Shown: positions 34,662 to 43,923 of the stretch, one piece after another
Layout: each line of letters opens with the position of its first letter
Position numbering within the stretch: position 1 is the stretch's first letter
Origin: JAFAXD01 sp963760435
GTDB taxonomy: Bacteria; Pseudomonadota; Alphaproteobacteria; Rhizobiales; Xanthobacteraceae
Assembly (NCBI GenBank): GCA_963760435.1
Contig: CAVXDE010000036.1
Location: 252,007-316,006, forward strand
Reading direction: 5' to 3'
Length of the DNA stretch: 64,000 bases
Made by a program: the position numbers and the translations under genes
Notes under the pieces: model-generated
Database searches by the model: none
What the model saw: the letters and a program-made list of their open reading frames with translations, nothing else
What the model was told of the DNA's origin: nothing

Positions 34662-35429
34662 ACACGGCCGAGCCCTTCATCCATCTTGCCGGCGTGCGTA
34701 AGGTCTACCGCACGCGGGGCGTGGAATTCCTGGCGATTTCGGAGGCCACCTTCGACGTCGAGGACGGTGAACTGGTCGCGCTGGTTGGACCGTCCGGCTG
34801 CGGCAAGACCACATTGTTGAAGATCCTCGCCGGCCTGCATTCCTACGAGTTCGGGCGAAGTGCGGATCGGATCGGCCAAGCAGCCGTTCGATCCGGCGCG
34901 CGATATCGGCATGGTGTTCCAGCAGCCGCTGCTGCTCAAGTGGCGCCGCATCCTGGACAACGTGCTGCTGCCTGCCGAAATCCTGGGGCTCCCGCTCGCC
35001 GCAAGCCGCGAGCGTGCGCGGCATCTGTTAGCCCTGGTCGGATTGTCAGGTGCCGAGCAGAAATATCCGTATGAACTATCAGGCGGCATGCAGCAGCGTG
35101 CCGCCATCGCGCGTGCGCTGATCCACGACCCCAAGCTGATCCTGATGGATGAGCCGTTCGGGGCGCTCGATGCCATGACGCGCGAGAAGATGAATCTCGA
35201 GTTGCTGCGCATCTGGCAGGAGGCGCGCAAGACCATCGTGTTCGTCACACACGGTATCACCGAAGCGGTCTTTCTCGGCACACGTGTCATTGTGCTCACC
35301 GCCGGGCCGGCGCGCATGGCTGACAACTTTCGTGTCGAGCTGCCACACCCGCGCACTCTCGACATGAAGACAAACGAATTGTTCGGTGACTATACCCGGC
35401 GCATCTATCACCTGCTGGGGATGGAATAA
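34658..35429 (+). CDS. ABC transporter ATPase (SsuB/TauB type), frameshifted
   Basis: The first part (34658 to about 34855) gives Walker A LVGPSGCGKTTLLKILAGL. At 34853-34855 GGG stands where GG restores 'EFGEVRIGS'. The second part has the Q-loop IGMVFQQPLLLKWRRILDN, signature LSGGMQQRAAIARAL, Walker B LILMDEPFGALDAMTRE and the H-loop VFVTHGITEAVFLG. Restored length is about 256 residues, normal for the class. It completes the importer with the binding protein at 30957 and the permease at 33858. Confidence 0.85.
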
Positions 35430-35431
35430 AA

Positions 35432-35478
35432 CGCATGTCCCAGAAAAGTGGTCACCGGTTTTCTGACAAGGACATGCG
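35432..35478. repeat. palindromic REP-like element GCATGTCC...GGACATGC
   Basis: CGCATGTCC at 35432-35440 and GGACATGCG at 35470-35478 are inverted arms, with an inner CAGAAAA/TTTTCTG pairing around a GGTCACCGG centre. This family of palindromes is scattered through Bradyrhizobium-like genomes. It lies in the 74-base gap between the ATPase and the Gfo/Idh/MocA gene and may fold in the mRNA. Confidence 0.75.
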
Positions 35479-35503
35479 CAAATAACTCACAAGGGAACAA
35501 CGG

Positions 35504-36655
35504 ATGGCGCAACATCGTCTCGGTATCATCATGAATGGCGTCACCGGCCGAATGGGGATGAATCAGCATCTGATCCGGTCGATCATGGCCATCCGGTCGC
35601 AGGGTGGCGTCGCGCTCAAGAATGGCGATCGCGTCATGCCCGATCCGATCCTGGTCGGACGCAATGCCGACAAAGTCGAAGAGCTTGCCAAGTCGCATGG
35701 CATCACGCGCTGGACCACCGATCTCGACGCCGCCTTGAAGAACCCAGATGACACGCTGTTCTTTGACGCCGCAACGACGCAGCTGCGCGCCGCGTTGCTG
35801 CGCAAGGCCATGGCAGCCGGCAAGCATATCTATTGCGAGAAACCGGTCGCCGATAATCTCAATGACGCGCTCGATCTGGTCCGCATTGCCAAGCGCGCGG
35901 GGATCAAGCATGGCGTCGTCCAGGACAAGTTGTTCCTACCAGGCCTGCTCAAGCTGCGCATGCTGATCGAGTCCGGCTTCTTCGGCCGGCTGTTCGCAGT
36001 GCGCGGCGAGTTCGGCTACTGGGTGTTCGAAGGCGACTGGCAGCCTGCCAACCGCCCGTCCTGGAATTACCGCAAGCAGGACGGCGGCGGCATCATTCTC
36101 GATATGCTGTGCCACTGGCGCTATGTACTCGACAATCTGTTCGGCGAGGTCAAAAGCGTCTCCTGCCTGGGCGCGATCCATATTCCCAAGCGCGTCGACG
36201 AGGACGGGCACCCGTACGTTGCCGACGCCGACGACGCGGCCTATGCCACGTTCGAGCTGGCCGGCGGCGTGATTGCGCACATCAATAGCTCCTGGTGCAC
36301 GCGGGTGCGGCGCGACGATCTCGTCACGTTCCATGTTGACGGGACACTGGGGTCGGCAGTCGCGGGATTGCAGAAGTGCTGGAGCCAGGCACGGGTCAAC
36401 ACGCCACGACCAGTGTGGAACCCGGACGTGCCGCAGCCGATCAACTTCTTCGAGACGTGGTCGGAAGTGCCCGGGCTCGGCACCTACGACAATGGCTTCA
36501 AGACCGAATGGGAGCTGTTCGTCCGCCACCTCTACGAGGATGCGCCGTTCAAATGGTCCCTGCTCGAAGGCGCCAAAGGCGTGCAGCTGGCGGAGGCCGG
36601 GCTGCAAAGCTGGAAAGAACGGCGCTGGGTCGATATCCCGCAGCTGACGGTGTGA
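35504..36655 (+). CDS. Gfo/Idh/MocA family oxidoreductase
   Basis: 383 residues. The Rossmann opening is LGIIMNGVTGRMGMNQHLIR, and the family EKP motif is HIYCEKPVADNLNDALDLV. The catalytic helix contains GGGIILDMLCHWRYVLDNLF, matching the GG...D.G.H pattern. Such enzymes oxidise sugars, inositols or keto-sugars with NAD(P). Only four bases separate it from the DUF993 gene, which implies a joint transcript and pathway. Confidence 0.85.
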   Translation: MAQHRLGIIMNGVTGRMGMNQHLIRSIMAIRSQGGVALKNGDRVMPDPILVGRNADKVEELAKSHGITRWTTDLDAALKNPDDTLFFDAATTQLRAALLRKAMAAGKHIYCEKPVADNLNDALDLVRIAKRAGIKHGVVQDKLFLPGLLKLRMLIESGFFGRLFAVRGEFGYWVFEGDWQPANRPSWNYRKQDGGGIILDMLCHWRYVLDNLFGEVKSVSCLGAIHIPKRVDEDGHPYVADADDAAYATFELAGGVIAHINSSWCTRVRRDDLVTFHVDGTLGSAVAGLQKCWSQARVNTPRPVWNPDVPQPINFFETWSEVPGLGTYDNGFKTEWELFVRHLYEDAPFKWSLLEGAKGVQLAEAGLQSWKERRWVDIPQLTV

Positions 36656-36659
36656 TCCG

Positions 36660-37820
36660 ATGCCAACCCTCAATCTTCCGACCGCCGACGGCCAGATCGA
36701 GCCCTATACCACGCGCCCGCCGGTGCGCTTTCCGCAAGCGACCCCGCCATTCTCCCGTGTGGCGTATGCGGCGGCGCATGTCGTTCCGGATCCGTTTGCC
36801 GACAACGACCCTTGGCTCACGCCGGCGATCGACTGGGATCGCACCATCGCGTTTCGCAAGTATCTTTGGTCGCTCGGCCTCGGGGTGGCCGAGGCCATGG
36901 ACACGGCGCAACGCGGCATGGGACTCGACTGGGCAACGTCGCTCGAGTTGATCCGTCGCAGCCTCGATGCGGCGAAAGGCGTGCCCAACGCGGTGATCGC
37001 CTCGGGCGCTGGCACCGATCATCTCGAGCCCACCCCCGACGTGACGGTCGATGACGTCATCCGCGCCTATGAAGAGCAGTGCGCGGCCGTCGAGAAACTC
37101 GGCGGACGCATCATCCTCATGGCCAGTCGTGCGCTCGCCAGGGCTGCGCGCTCGCCGGACGATTACGCCAAGGTTTATGGGCGCATCCTCGGAAACGTAA
37201 AGGAGCCGGTGATCATTCACTGGCTGGGCGATATGTTCGACCCGGCACTCGCCGGTTATTGGGGACATGCTGATCTTAACGACGCAATGGCGGTAGCGGT
37301 CGATGTCATCACTGATAGTGCCGCCAAAGTCGATGGCGTGAAGATCTCGCTGCTCGACAAGGAGCGCGAGATCGCCATGCGCCGCAAGCTGCCGCAGGGC
37401 GTGCGCATGTACACCGGCGATGACTTCAACTACGCCGAGCTGATCGCCGGCGATGCCCAGGGCTACTCCGACGCGCTGCTCGGCATTTTCGATGCGATCG
37501 CGCCTGCGGCCGCGGCGGCGCTGGGTGCGCTCACGCGCGGTGAGACCACCATGTTCTACGATCTGCTGCGGCCGACCGTGGCGCTGTCGCGCCACATCTT
37601 CCGGGCGCCGACACGCTTCTACAAAACTGGCGTCGTGTTCATGGCCTATCTGAACGGGCTGCAAGACCACTTCACCATGGTGGGGGGTCAGGAAAGCGCG
37701 CGCTCAACCCTGCATTTAGCCGAGCTGTTTCGCCTAGCCGATGCCGCCGGGCTGCTTCGCGATCCCGATCAGGCAACATCGCGAATGCGCTCCGTAATGG
37801 CGACGCGAGGCGTGCACTGA
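36660..37820 (+). CDS. DUF993 family TIM-barrel protein
   Basis: 386 residues. Recognisable blocks are ATPPFSRVAYAAAHVVPDPF, PWLTPAIDWDRTIAFRKYLW, GVAEAMDTAQRGMGLDWATS and HWLGDMFDPALAGYWGH. The family is grouped with dihydrodipicolinate-synthase-like barrels; a possible Schiff-base lysine lies in DGVKISLLDKEREIAMRRKL. DUF993 genes repeatedly sit beside Gfo/Idh/MocA and sugar isomerase genes, as here. The reaction is not established. The stop codon overlaps the start of the isomerase gene by one base. Confidence 0.8.
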   Translation: MPTLNLPTADGQIEPYTTRPPVRFPQATPPFSRVAYAAAHVVPDPFADNDPWLTPAIDWDRTIAFRKYLWSLGLGVAEAMDTAQRGMGLDWATSLELIRRSLDAAKGVPNAVIASGAGTDHLEPTPDVTVDDVIRAYEEQCAAVEKLGGRIILMASRALARAARSPDDYAKVYGRILGNVKEPVIIHWLGDMFDPALAGYWGHADLNDAMAVAVDVITDSAAKVDGVKISLLDKEREIAMRRKLPQGVRMYTGDDFNYAELIAGDAQGYSDALLGIFDAIAPAAAAALGALTRGETTMFYDLLRPTVALSRHIFRAPTRFYKTGVVFMAYLNGLQDHFTMVGGQESARSTLHLAELFRLADAAGLLRDPDQATSRMRSVMATRGVH

Positions 37821-38651
37821 TGCGCGATTTCACCGACGATCTGCGCTGGCTCGCGATCAATTCCGCAACGATCAAAGCCTGGCCGCTCGATCAGCAAATC
37901 GAAGGCTTGCGCGCGAGCCGGCATTACCGGTATCGCGCCATGGCGCTACGGCTTGGCGGACCTCGGTGTCAGCCGGGCGCGCGAGCTGTTGCGCGCGCAC
38001 CAGATGACGGTCACCTGCCTGTGCCGGGGCGGCATGTTCACTGCGGCCGATGCAGCCGGACGCAACGCCGCCATCGATGATAACCGCCGCGCCGTGGACG
38101 AAGCGGCGGAAATCGGTGCGCGCTGCCTGGTGCTGGTCGCCGGCGGACTGCCACCCGGCTCCAAGGACATCGCCGGCGCGCGCGCACAGATCCGCGATGG
38201 CATCGCCGCGATATTGCCGCATGCGCGTGCTGCGAACATGCCGCTTGCGATCGAGCCGCTGCATCCGATGACCGCAGCCGATCGCTGTCTCATCAATACG
38301 CTCGACCAGGCGCTCGATCTCTGTGACGAGCTTGGCGCGGGGACTGGCGTCGTCGTCGATGTCTATCACCTGTGGTGGGACCCTGAGCTGCCCGCGGCCA
38401 TTGATCGCGCGCGCGGACGCATCCTCACCTACCACGTCTGCGATTGGCTCGTTCCCACCACCGACCTGCTGGAGGATCGCGGCATGATGGGCGACGGCGT
38501 CATCGACCTGCGCGGCATCCGCGCCATGGTCGAGGAAGCCGGTTACGCCGGCCACTGCGACGTCGAGATATTCTCTGCGCGCAACTGGTGGACGCGCGAT
38601 CCCGCGGAGGTGTTGCAGGTCGCGATCGAGCGCTACCGCAAATTCGTGTGA
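37820..38651 (+). CDS. sugar phosphate isomerase/epimerase-like TIM barrel, frameshifted
   Basis: The ATG at 37820 gives FTDDLRWLAINSATIKAWPL, then a one-base insertion near 37910 shifts the frame. From there LADLGVSRARELLRAHQMTV continues to the stop at 38651. Metal-binding residues of the AP-endonuclease-2 fold are visible: Glu in LAIEPLHPMTAADR, Asp and His in VVVDVYHLWWDPEL, His in ILTYHVCDWLVPTTDL and Glu in HCDVEIFSARNWW. Restored length is about 276 residues. It belongs to the same operon as DUF993. Confidence 0.8.
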
Positions 38652-38654
38652 TGC

Positions 38655-40247
38655 ATGAGCAATACCTATGACGGCATCATCCTCGGTGCTGGCCACAATG
38701 GGCTAATCCTGCAGGCCTACCTGGGCAAAGCCGGCTTCAAGACCCTGGCGATCGAACGCAAAGCCGTTGCCGGGGGCGGGCTTGCCACCCTGGAAGACCC
38801 GCGCCACCCCGGGTTCCTGCACAACACCCACGCGTTCTTCCAGCGCGCCATCACCACTATGCCGTGGTACGCCGACCTCGAGCTTGAACGCCATGGCGCG
38901 CGCTACATCGAACCTGAGCTCAACGTCGCCCTGATCACACGCGAGGGGCGCGCGCTTGAATGGTGGACCGATATCGAGCGCACGATCGCGTCGTTCGCGG
39001 CTTTCAGCAAACGCGACGCCGACACCTTGCGGCGCTGGCACACGGACTTCGTGCCAATCGTGCGCGATATTCTCATCCCCGAAGGACGCTCGCCGCCGCT
39101 TCCTCGCGAGGAACGTGAGACGCGGCTCAAACAAAGCGCCGCAGGCCGCCGCCTGCTCGAGGTGAGTGCGCTCTCGCCGTTGGAATTCGTGCACCAGGAA
39201 TTCGAGCACCCTACTGTGCAGGCAGGGCTGCTGTTCTTCAACGGCCTGCGCGAGGTTGACCTGCGTGTGCGTGGTTTCGGCCACCACATCGCCGCGCTGC
39301 TGGCGAGCCCGGCCAAGGCGCAGATGTCGCGCGGCGGTAGTGCCGCCCTGGCGCGGGCGCTGGAAGCAGCCGTGCGCGCGTCCGGCGGGGAGATCCGGCT
39401 ACTCACGCAGCCCAAGCGCATCCTGGTCGAGCGCGGGCGCGCGGTCGGCGTCGAAACGGCCGAAGGTGAAGTGTTCCGCGCCCGTTCGTTCGTCGCGTCC
39501 TCGCTCAACCCGCACCAGACATTTCTCGAACTGCTTGATGACTCGCTCCTTCCGCGCGGCATTCGCGATCAGGTCGCGCGCTTCCAATACAACCTGCTCG
39601 CCCCGCTGTTCGCGCTGAATCTCAATCTGACGGAACCGCCTCGCTACGCTGCGCGCGCCAATCACCCGGAGCTTGATCGCGCCTTCATGGTGATCCTCGG
39701 GCTTGATCATGTGGATCAGTTCCTGGACATCGTGCGCCATCACGAGGCCGGCACGATTCCACCGACGGTGATGTGGGGCGCCTGCCCGACCCTGTTCGAT
39801 CCGAGCCAGGCACCGGCGAGCCGGCACACAGCCTTCATGTGGGAGAAGCTGCCGTACCACCTGCACGGCGATCCCAAGACGTGGGATCAGGCCGGCGCCG
39901 GACACGGCGAGGCCATGCTGGACCTTTGGCGGCAGTACGCGCCCAACCTGCGCGACACCGTGCTCTCACAGTTCGTGCGCACGCCGCTCGACACCGAGCG
40001 CAGCCTGCCGAACATGCGCGAGGGCGACCTTCTGGTCGGTGCCTTCAGCAACGGCCAGATCGGTTACGACCGGCCGTTCCGCGGCGCCGGCACTTACCGC
40101 ACGCACATCCCTGGCCTTTATGTATGCGGGTCGAGCAGTCACCCGGGCGGCAATATCACCGGATTGCCGGCCTACAGCGCGGCGCAAGTCTTATTGGCCG
40201 ACCTCGGCGTCAAAGCGGATTGGATTTCACAGGTCGTGGCGGTCTAG
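38655..40247 (+). CDS. FAD-dependent oxidoreductase, phytoene desaturase/amine oxidase type
   Basis: 530 residues. The dinucleotide-binding loop is GIILGAGHNGLILQAYLGKA, followed by GGGLATLEDPRHPGFLHNTH. A second FAD segment closes the protein at GLYVCGSSSHPGGNITGLPA. The family includes carotenoid desaturases and many uncharacterised NAD(P)/FAD oxidoreductases. No carotenoid genes are near, so a catabolic dehydrogenase role in this operon is inferred. The gene follows the isomerase by three bases. Confidence 0.85.
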   Translation: MSNTYDGIILGAGHNGLILQAYLGKAGFKTLAIERKAVAGGGLATLEDPRHPGFLHNTHAFFQRAITTMPWYADLELERHGARYIEPELNVALITREGRALEWWTDIERTIASFAAFSKRDADTLRRWHTDFVPIVRDILIPEGRSPPLPREERETRLKQSAAGRRLLEVSALSPLEFVHQEFEHPTVQAGLLFFNGLREVDLRVRGFGHHIAALLASPAKAQMSRGGSAALARALEAAVRASGGEIRLLTQPKRILVERGRAVGVETAEGEVFRARSFVASSLNPHQTFLELLDDSLLPRGIRDQVARFQYNLLAPLFALNLNLTEPPRYAARANHPELDRAFMVILGLDHVDQFLDIVRHHEAGTIPPTVMWGACPTLFDPSQAPASRHTAFMWEKLPYHLHGDPKTWDQAGAGHGEAMLDLWRQYAPNLRDTVLSQFVRTPLDTERSLPNMREGDLLVGAFSNGQIGYDRPFRGAGTYRTHIPGLYVCGSSSHPGGNITGLPAYSAAQVLLADLGVKADWISQVVAV

Positions 40248-40273
40248 ACTGCGCGCCACCGAAGGAGCCTCGC

Positions 40274-40972
40274 ATGCACCCGACCCAATTGCCCGCCCAC
40301 GTGATCGATCGCATCGTCTTCCGCCGCGGCCGCCTGCACGGCTTCGAGGCCGTCGATCCGCGTAAGACCGCCCTTGTGGTCGTTGATATGCAGAATGTGT
40401 TCTGTGCCAAGGGCGCGGCGGTCGAGGTCGCGGCCGCACGCGAGATCGTCCCGAACATCAATCGCCTGGCGCGCGCGACCCGTGCTGCCGGTGGCACTGT
40501 CGTCTGGGTGCAGATGGCGATCGCACGCTGGCACGAGTGGGCCCTGGTGCTGGACAATCTGCTCAGCCCGGCGGTCGCCGAGCGAACCTTTGCTCAGATC
40601 CAACCCGGCAGCGAAGGGCATGCGCTTTGGCCGGAGATGGAGCCCGCCGAGGGCGATCTGTTTGTTGCCAAGAATCGCTACAGCGCATTCCTGCCGAGCG
40701 CGAGCAATCTCGGCAACGAGCTGCGTGAGCGGGGCATGGATACCGTGATCATCGTCGGAACGCTGACGAATGTGTGCTGCGAGTCATCGGCGCGTGACGC
40801 GGCCATGCTCGATTTCAAAACTTTCATGATCTCGGATGCCAATGCGGCACGCAGCGACGAAGAGCACATGGCCACGCTGGTGAACTTCATCCAGACCTTC
40901 GGTGACGTGCGCTCGACCGATGAGATGATCGGCCTGCTGACCACGGCACAACCCGCTGCGAAGCGGGCTTAA
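40274..40972 (+). CDS. cysteine hydrolase, isochorismatase superfamily
   Basis: 232 residues from the ATG at 40274, which follows AAGGAG. The triad is Asp in ALVVVDMQNVFCAKG, Lys in FVAKNRYSAFLPSASNL and Cys in GTLTNVCCESSARDAAML. It is paralogous to 17542-18294. The family splits amides, carbamoyl compounds or ureas, so the pathway may handle a nitrogen-containing molecule. It is the last gene of the plus-strand operon, and its stop overlaps the converging ceramidase-like gene by four bases. Confidence 0.85.
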   Translation: MHPTQLPAHVIDRIVFRRGRLHGFEAVDPRKTALVVVDMQNVFCAKGAAVEVAAAREIVPNINRLARATRAAGGTVVWVQMAIARWHEWALVLDNLLSPAVAERTFAQIQPGSEGHALWPEMEPAEGDLFVAKNRYSAFLPSASNLGNELRERGMDTVIIVGTLTNVCCESSARDAAMLDFKTFMISDANAARSDEEHMATLVNFIQTFGDVRSTDEMIGLLTTAQPAAKRA

Positions 40973-41619
40973 TTCGCTCGGGCTACAGCACCCGCGGAAA
41001 TTGCCGCCTCCAACAACACCAGCAGCACTGCGGCGTTGAGCAGGTGCCAGATGAAATGCGTCCCGAGCGGGAACGCCGCGCAGACGGCTTGATCCATGGT
41101 GCGCAAGGCGAGCGATACCAAGAACAACATCGCGGCGAGCCAGATGGCCGGGCGCACCTTTGATGGCACGAACCAGACCAGGATCAGCATGGCGGCCAGT
41201 GCGGAGAGATAATCGACCGATCCATTCAGCGCGCCGGGGCCAGCGAGCTGCGGCAGCACACGCGACGCCGCAAAGAAGACGACCAGGACCTCGATGGATG
41301 CCCGCCATGGCAGCGCCAGGAAACGCCGCAGCGCGAGCAGCAGGTAGCCATAGATAAACACCGCGATTGGGATCACGTCGAGATAGACCGCCCCGCGGGT
41401 CGCCAGGGTGTGAAACGCGAACGAGCCGAAGCCGACCGCTACCAGGACGACAATCAACGCCAAAGTCGGCCAGTCGCGCGCCCCGGCGCGCCACCAACGC
41501 ACAAAAGCTAACGCCGCGGCCAGCAGGAACGCCGCATTGGTGAGTGCATTGACCGGCTCCGCCCAAAACCCGGCGCCCATGCGCTCGCAGTACAAATCGA
41601 CCGGCTCGGACCAGTTCAT
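40969..41619 (-). CDS. ceramidase-family (alkaline ceramidase/CREST) membrane protein
   Basis: 216 residues from the ATG at 41619, five bases after the tgt stop. Seven helices carry the CREST-like polar motifs: FWAEPVNALTNAAFLLAA, the SxxFH motif as FGSFAFHTLATRGA, Asp in VYLDVIPIAVF and HxxxH in GTHFIWHLLNA. These residues bind zinc in alkaline ceramidases. Bacterial members are usually of unknown substrate. It probably shares a transcript with queA and tgt. Confidence 0.75.
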   Translation of the reverse strand: MNWSEPVDLYCERMGAGFWAEPVNALTNAAFLLAAALAFVRWWRAGARDWPTLALIVVLVAVGFGSFAFHTLATRGAVYLDVIPIAVFIYGYLLLALRRFLALPWRASIEVLVVFFAASRVLPQLAGPGALNGSVDYLSALAAMLILVWFVPSKVRPAIWLAAMLFLVSLALRTMDQAVCAAFPLGTHFIWHLLNAAVLLVLLEAAISAGAVARAN

Positions 41620-41623
41620 GCGC

Positions 41624-42754
41624 TCACAACGGCGGCAGGTCGCCGGCGGCCCAGTTGGCGCGGGTCTCGGCGGAGAAATCGCCGAACCGGCGCTCCGCCA
41701 CAGCGGCACGGACGCCGCGCATCAGATCCTGATAGTAGTAGAGGTTGACCATGCTCAGCAGCATGGCCCCGAGTGTCTCATTGGCGCGCACCAGGTGGTG
41801 CAGATAGGCGCGCGAGAAATCACGCGCGGCCGGACAACGGCTCTGCTCGTCGAGCGGACGCGGGTCATCGCCGTGGCGCGCATTGCGCAAGTTGATCGGA
41901 CCGAAGCGCGTGAAGGCCATGCCGTGGCGACCGTTACGGGTCGGCATTACGCAGTCGAACATATCGATGCCGCGTGCAACGGACTCCAGCAGATCATCCG
42001 GCGTGCCCACTCCCATCAGGTAGCGCGGGCGATCCTCCGGGAGGTGCGGCACGACCTCCCCGATCACCCGCAGCATCACGGCTTGCGGCTCGCCCACGGC
42101 AAGCCCCCCGATGGCGTAACCATGAAACCCGATGCCGACGAGCGCGCGCGTGCTGTCGATGCGCAGCCGATCGATGTCGCCGCCCTGCACGATGCCGAAC
42201 AGCGCGCCGCCGCGCGAACCGTCAAACACAGCCTTGCAGCGCTCGGCCCACGTGAGCGAAAGCCGCATGGCCCGTGCAATATCCTCAGGCGAGGCCGGCA
42301 ACGCGATGCATTCATCGAGCTGCATGGCGATGTCGGAACCAAGCAGGCGCTGGATCTCGATCGCCCGCTCCGGGGTGAGCACGACGGTTGCGCCATCGAT
42401 ATGCGAGCGGAAGGTCACGGCCTTCTCGTCGACGCTGCGGAGCGGCGCGAGCGACATGACCTGAAAGCCTCCGGAGTCAGTCAGGATCGGTCCGGTCCAA
42501 CCTGAGAATACGTGCAGCCCGCCGAGGGCGGCGATGCGTTCGGCGCCGGGACGCAGCATCAGGTGATAGGTGTTGGCGAGCACGATCTCGGCGCCACTCT
42601 CGCGCACATCGCGCCACAGTACGGCCTTCATGGCGGCCTGCGTTCCGACTGGCATGAACGCCGGCGTCGTAATCCGGCCGTGCGGAGTCGTGATCTCGCC
42701 CAGCCGGGCGGCGCCGTCACGCGCGATCAATCGGAACGAGAATGCGTCTGACAT
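41624..42754 (-). CDS. tgt: tRNA-guanine transglycosylase with an altered zinc site
   Basis: 376 residues. It exchanges guanine-34 for the queuine precursor in GUN-anticodon tRNAs. Substrate-binding and catalytic blocks are intact: ILTDSGGFQVMSLAPLRSVD, FDCVMPTRNGRHGMAFTRFG (nucleophilic Asp) and GVGTPDDLLESVARGIDMFD. The zinc site is odd: where the family has C-x-C-x2-C and a later His, this protein reads LDEQSRCPAARDFSRAYLHH and MVNLYYYQDL, so only one of the four ligands remains. It lies between queA and the ceramidase-like gene. Confidence 0.9.
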   Translation of the reverse strand: MSDAFSFRLIARDGAARLGEITTPHGRITTPAFMPVGTQAAMKAVLWRDVRESGAEIVLANTYHLMLRPGAERIAALGGLHVFSGWTGPILTDSGGFQVMSLAPLRSVDEKAVTFRSHIDGATVVLTPERAIEIQRLLGSDIAMQLDECIALPASPEDIARAMRLSLTWAERCKAVFDGSRGGALFGIVQGGDIDRLRIDSTRALVGIGFHGYAIGGLAVGEPQAVMLRVIGEVVPHLPEDRPRYLMGVGTPDDLLESVARGIDMFDCVMPTRNGRHGMAFTRFGPINLRNARHGDDPRPLDEQSRCPAARDFSRAYLHHLVRANETLGAMLLSMVNLYYYQDLMRGVRAAVAERRFGDFSAETRANWAAGDLPPL

Positions 42755-42766
42755 TGTCTGTGCAAA

Positions 42767-43844
42767 TTATGCCCGAAACAGCAGGCTGGCGTCGCCATAG
42801 GAATAGAACCGATAACCTTGCGCGATCGCATGCGCATAGGCGCGCTTCATGACATCCAGCCCGCAGAAGGCCGCGACCAGCATGAACAAGGTCGAGCGTG
42901 GGAGATGGAAGTTGGTCATCATCACATCGACGGCGCGGAATCGGTAGCCCGGCGTGATGAAGATCGACGTCTCGCCGGAAAACGGATGCACGGTTCCGTC
43001 TTCCGCCGCGGCGCTCTCAAGCAACCGCAACGAGGTGCTGCCGAGCGCCACGATCCGCCCACCGTTGCGGCGGGCGGTGTTGAGCGCTTCGGCAGTCACA
43101 GCATCGATCGTGCCCCACTCGGCATGCATCTTATGTTGCTCGGTATCCTCGGCTTTAACCGGGAGAAAAGTGCCGGCGCCGACGTGCAGCGTCACCGGAC
43201 GGATGGCGATCTCGCGCGCGGCCAGTGCAGCCACGAGGGCTGGCGTGAAATGCAACCCGGCGGTCGGCGCCGCAACTGCCCCCTCCTCACGTGCAAACAA
43301 TGTCTGATAGTCCGCACGATCACGTTCGTCGGCGGGCCGGCGTCCCGCGATATACGGCGGCAACGGCATCTCCCCGCGTTCCTCAATCGCCTGATCGAGC
43401 ACCGGGCCGTGAAACGCGAAGGACAGCGTGATCTCGCCCTCCTCGCCCTTGTCTTCGACCGTGGCATCAAGCTCGCTGAGAAAACAAACCTTGCCCTCTT
43501 CGCCGAAGCGGACCACGTCGCCGACGGCAAGTTTGCGGGCGCCTTTGGCGAGTGCCCGCCAGCGCGAGCCGTCGAGCCGCTTGATCAGGGTCACGTCCAC
43601 GCGCGCTTCGATCCCACGCGAGACACGCCGCCCCGAAAGCTGGGCGGGGATTACCTTGGTGTCATTGACGACAATCTGATCGCCCGGCCGCAGCAACTCG
43701 GACACCTCGGCAACGGTGTGATCTTCCAGTTCCGGCACGCCGCCGGGCCGCACCACAAGCATGCGCGCCGAGTTCGCGTGGCTCCGCCGGCCGCAACGCG
43801 ATGCGCTCCGGCGGCAGCTCGAAGTCGAACAGATCGGAACGCAT
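42767..43844 (-). CDS. queA: S-adenosylmethionine:tRNA ribosyltransferase-isomerase, frameshifted
   Basis: QueA builds epoxyqueuosine from the tRNA-bound preQ1 base and S-adenosylmethionine. The ATG at 43844 gives MRSDLFDFELPPERIALRPA, then a one-base insertion at 43770-43775 (GAACTC on the coding strand where GACTC restores 'PRDSARMLVVRPG') breaks the frame. The remainder is intact: GDQIVVNDTKVIPAQLSGRR, PTAGLHFTPALVAALA, LHVGAGTFLPVK and VDVMMTNFHLPRSTLFMLV. Restored length is about 358 residues, normal for QueA. It is 12 bases upstream of tgt. Confidence 0.9.
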
Positions 43845-43923
43845 GACAGGATCAGGTATCAGGCATTCAGCAGCCAGGAAGACCGCTCCGAGTTCGCCTT
43901 CCTGACCTCCCGAGTGAGGATTA

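Noticed and set aside
36549..37670. A 373-codon minus-strand frame over the Gfo/Idh and DUF993 genes.
   Set aside because: Overlaps two well-supported genes and shows no domain signature.
10369..43775. The idea that GACTC-to-GAACTC insertions reflect CcrM (GANTC) methylation disturbing base calling.
   Set aside because: Only two of about fourteen breaks fit, and intact GACTC occurs elsewhere (for example near 5528 and 30053), so the pattern is too weak to claim.
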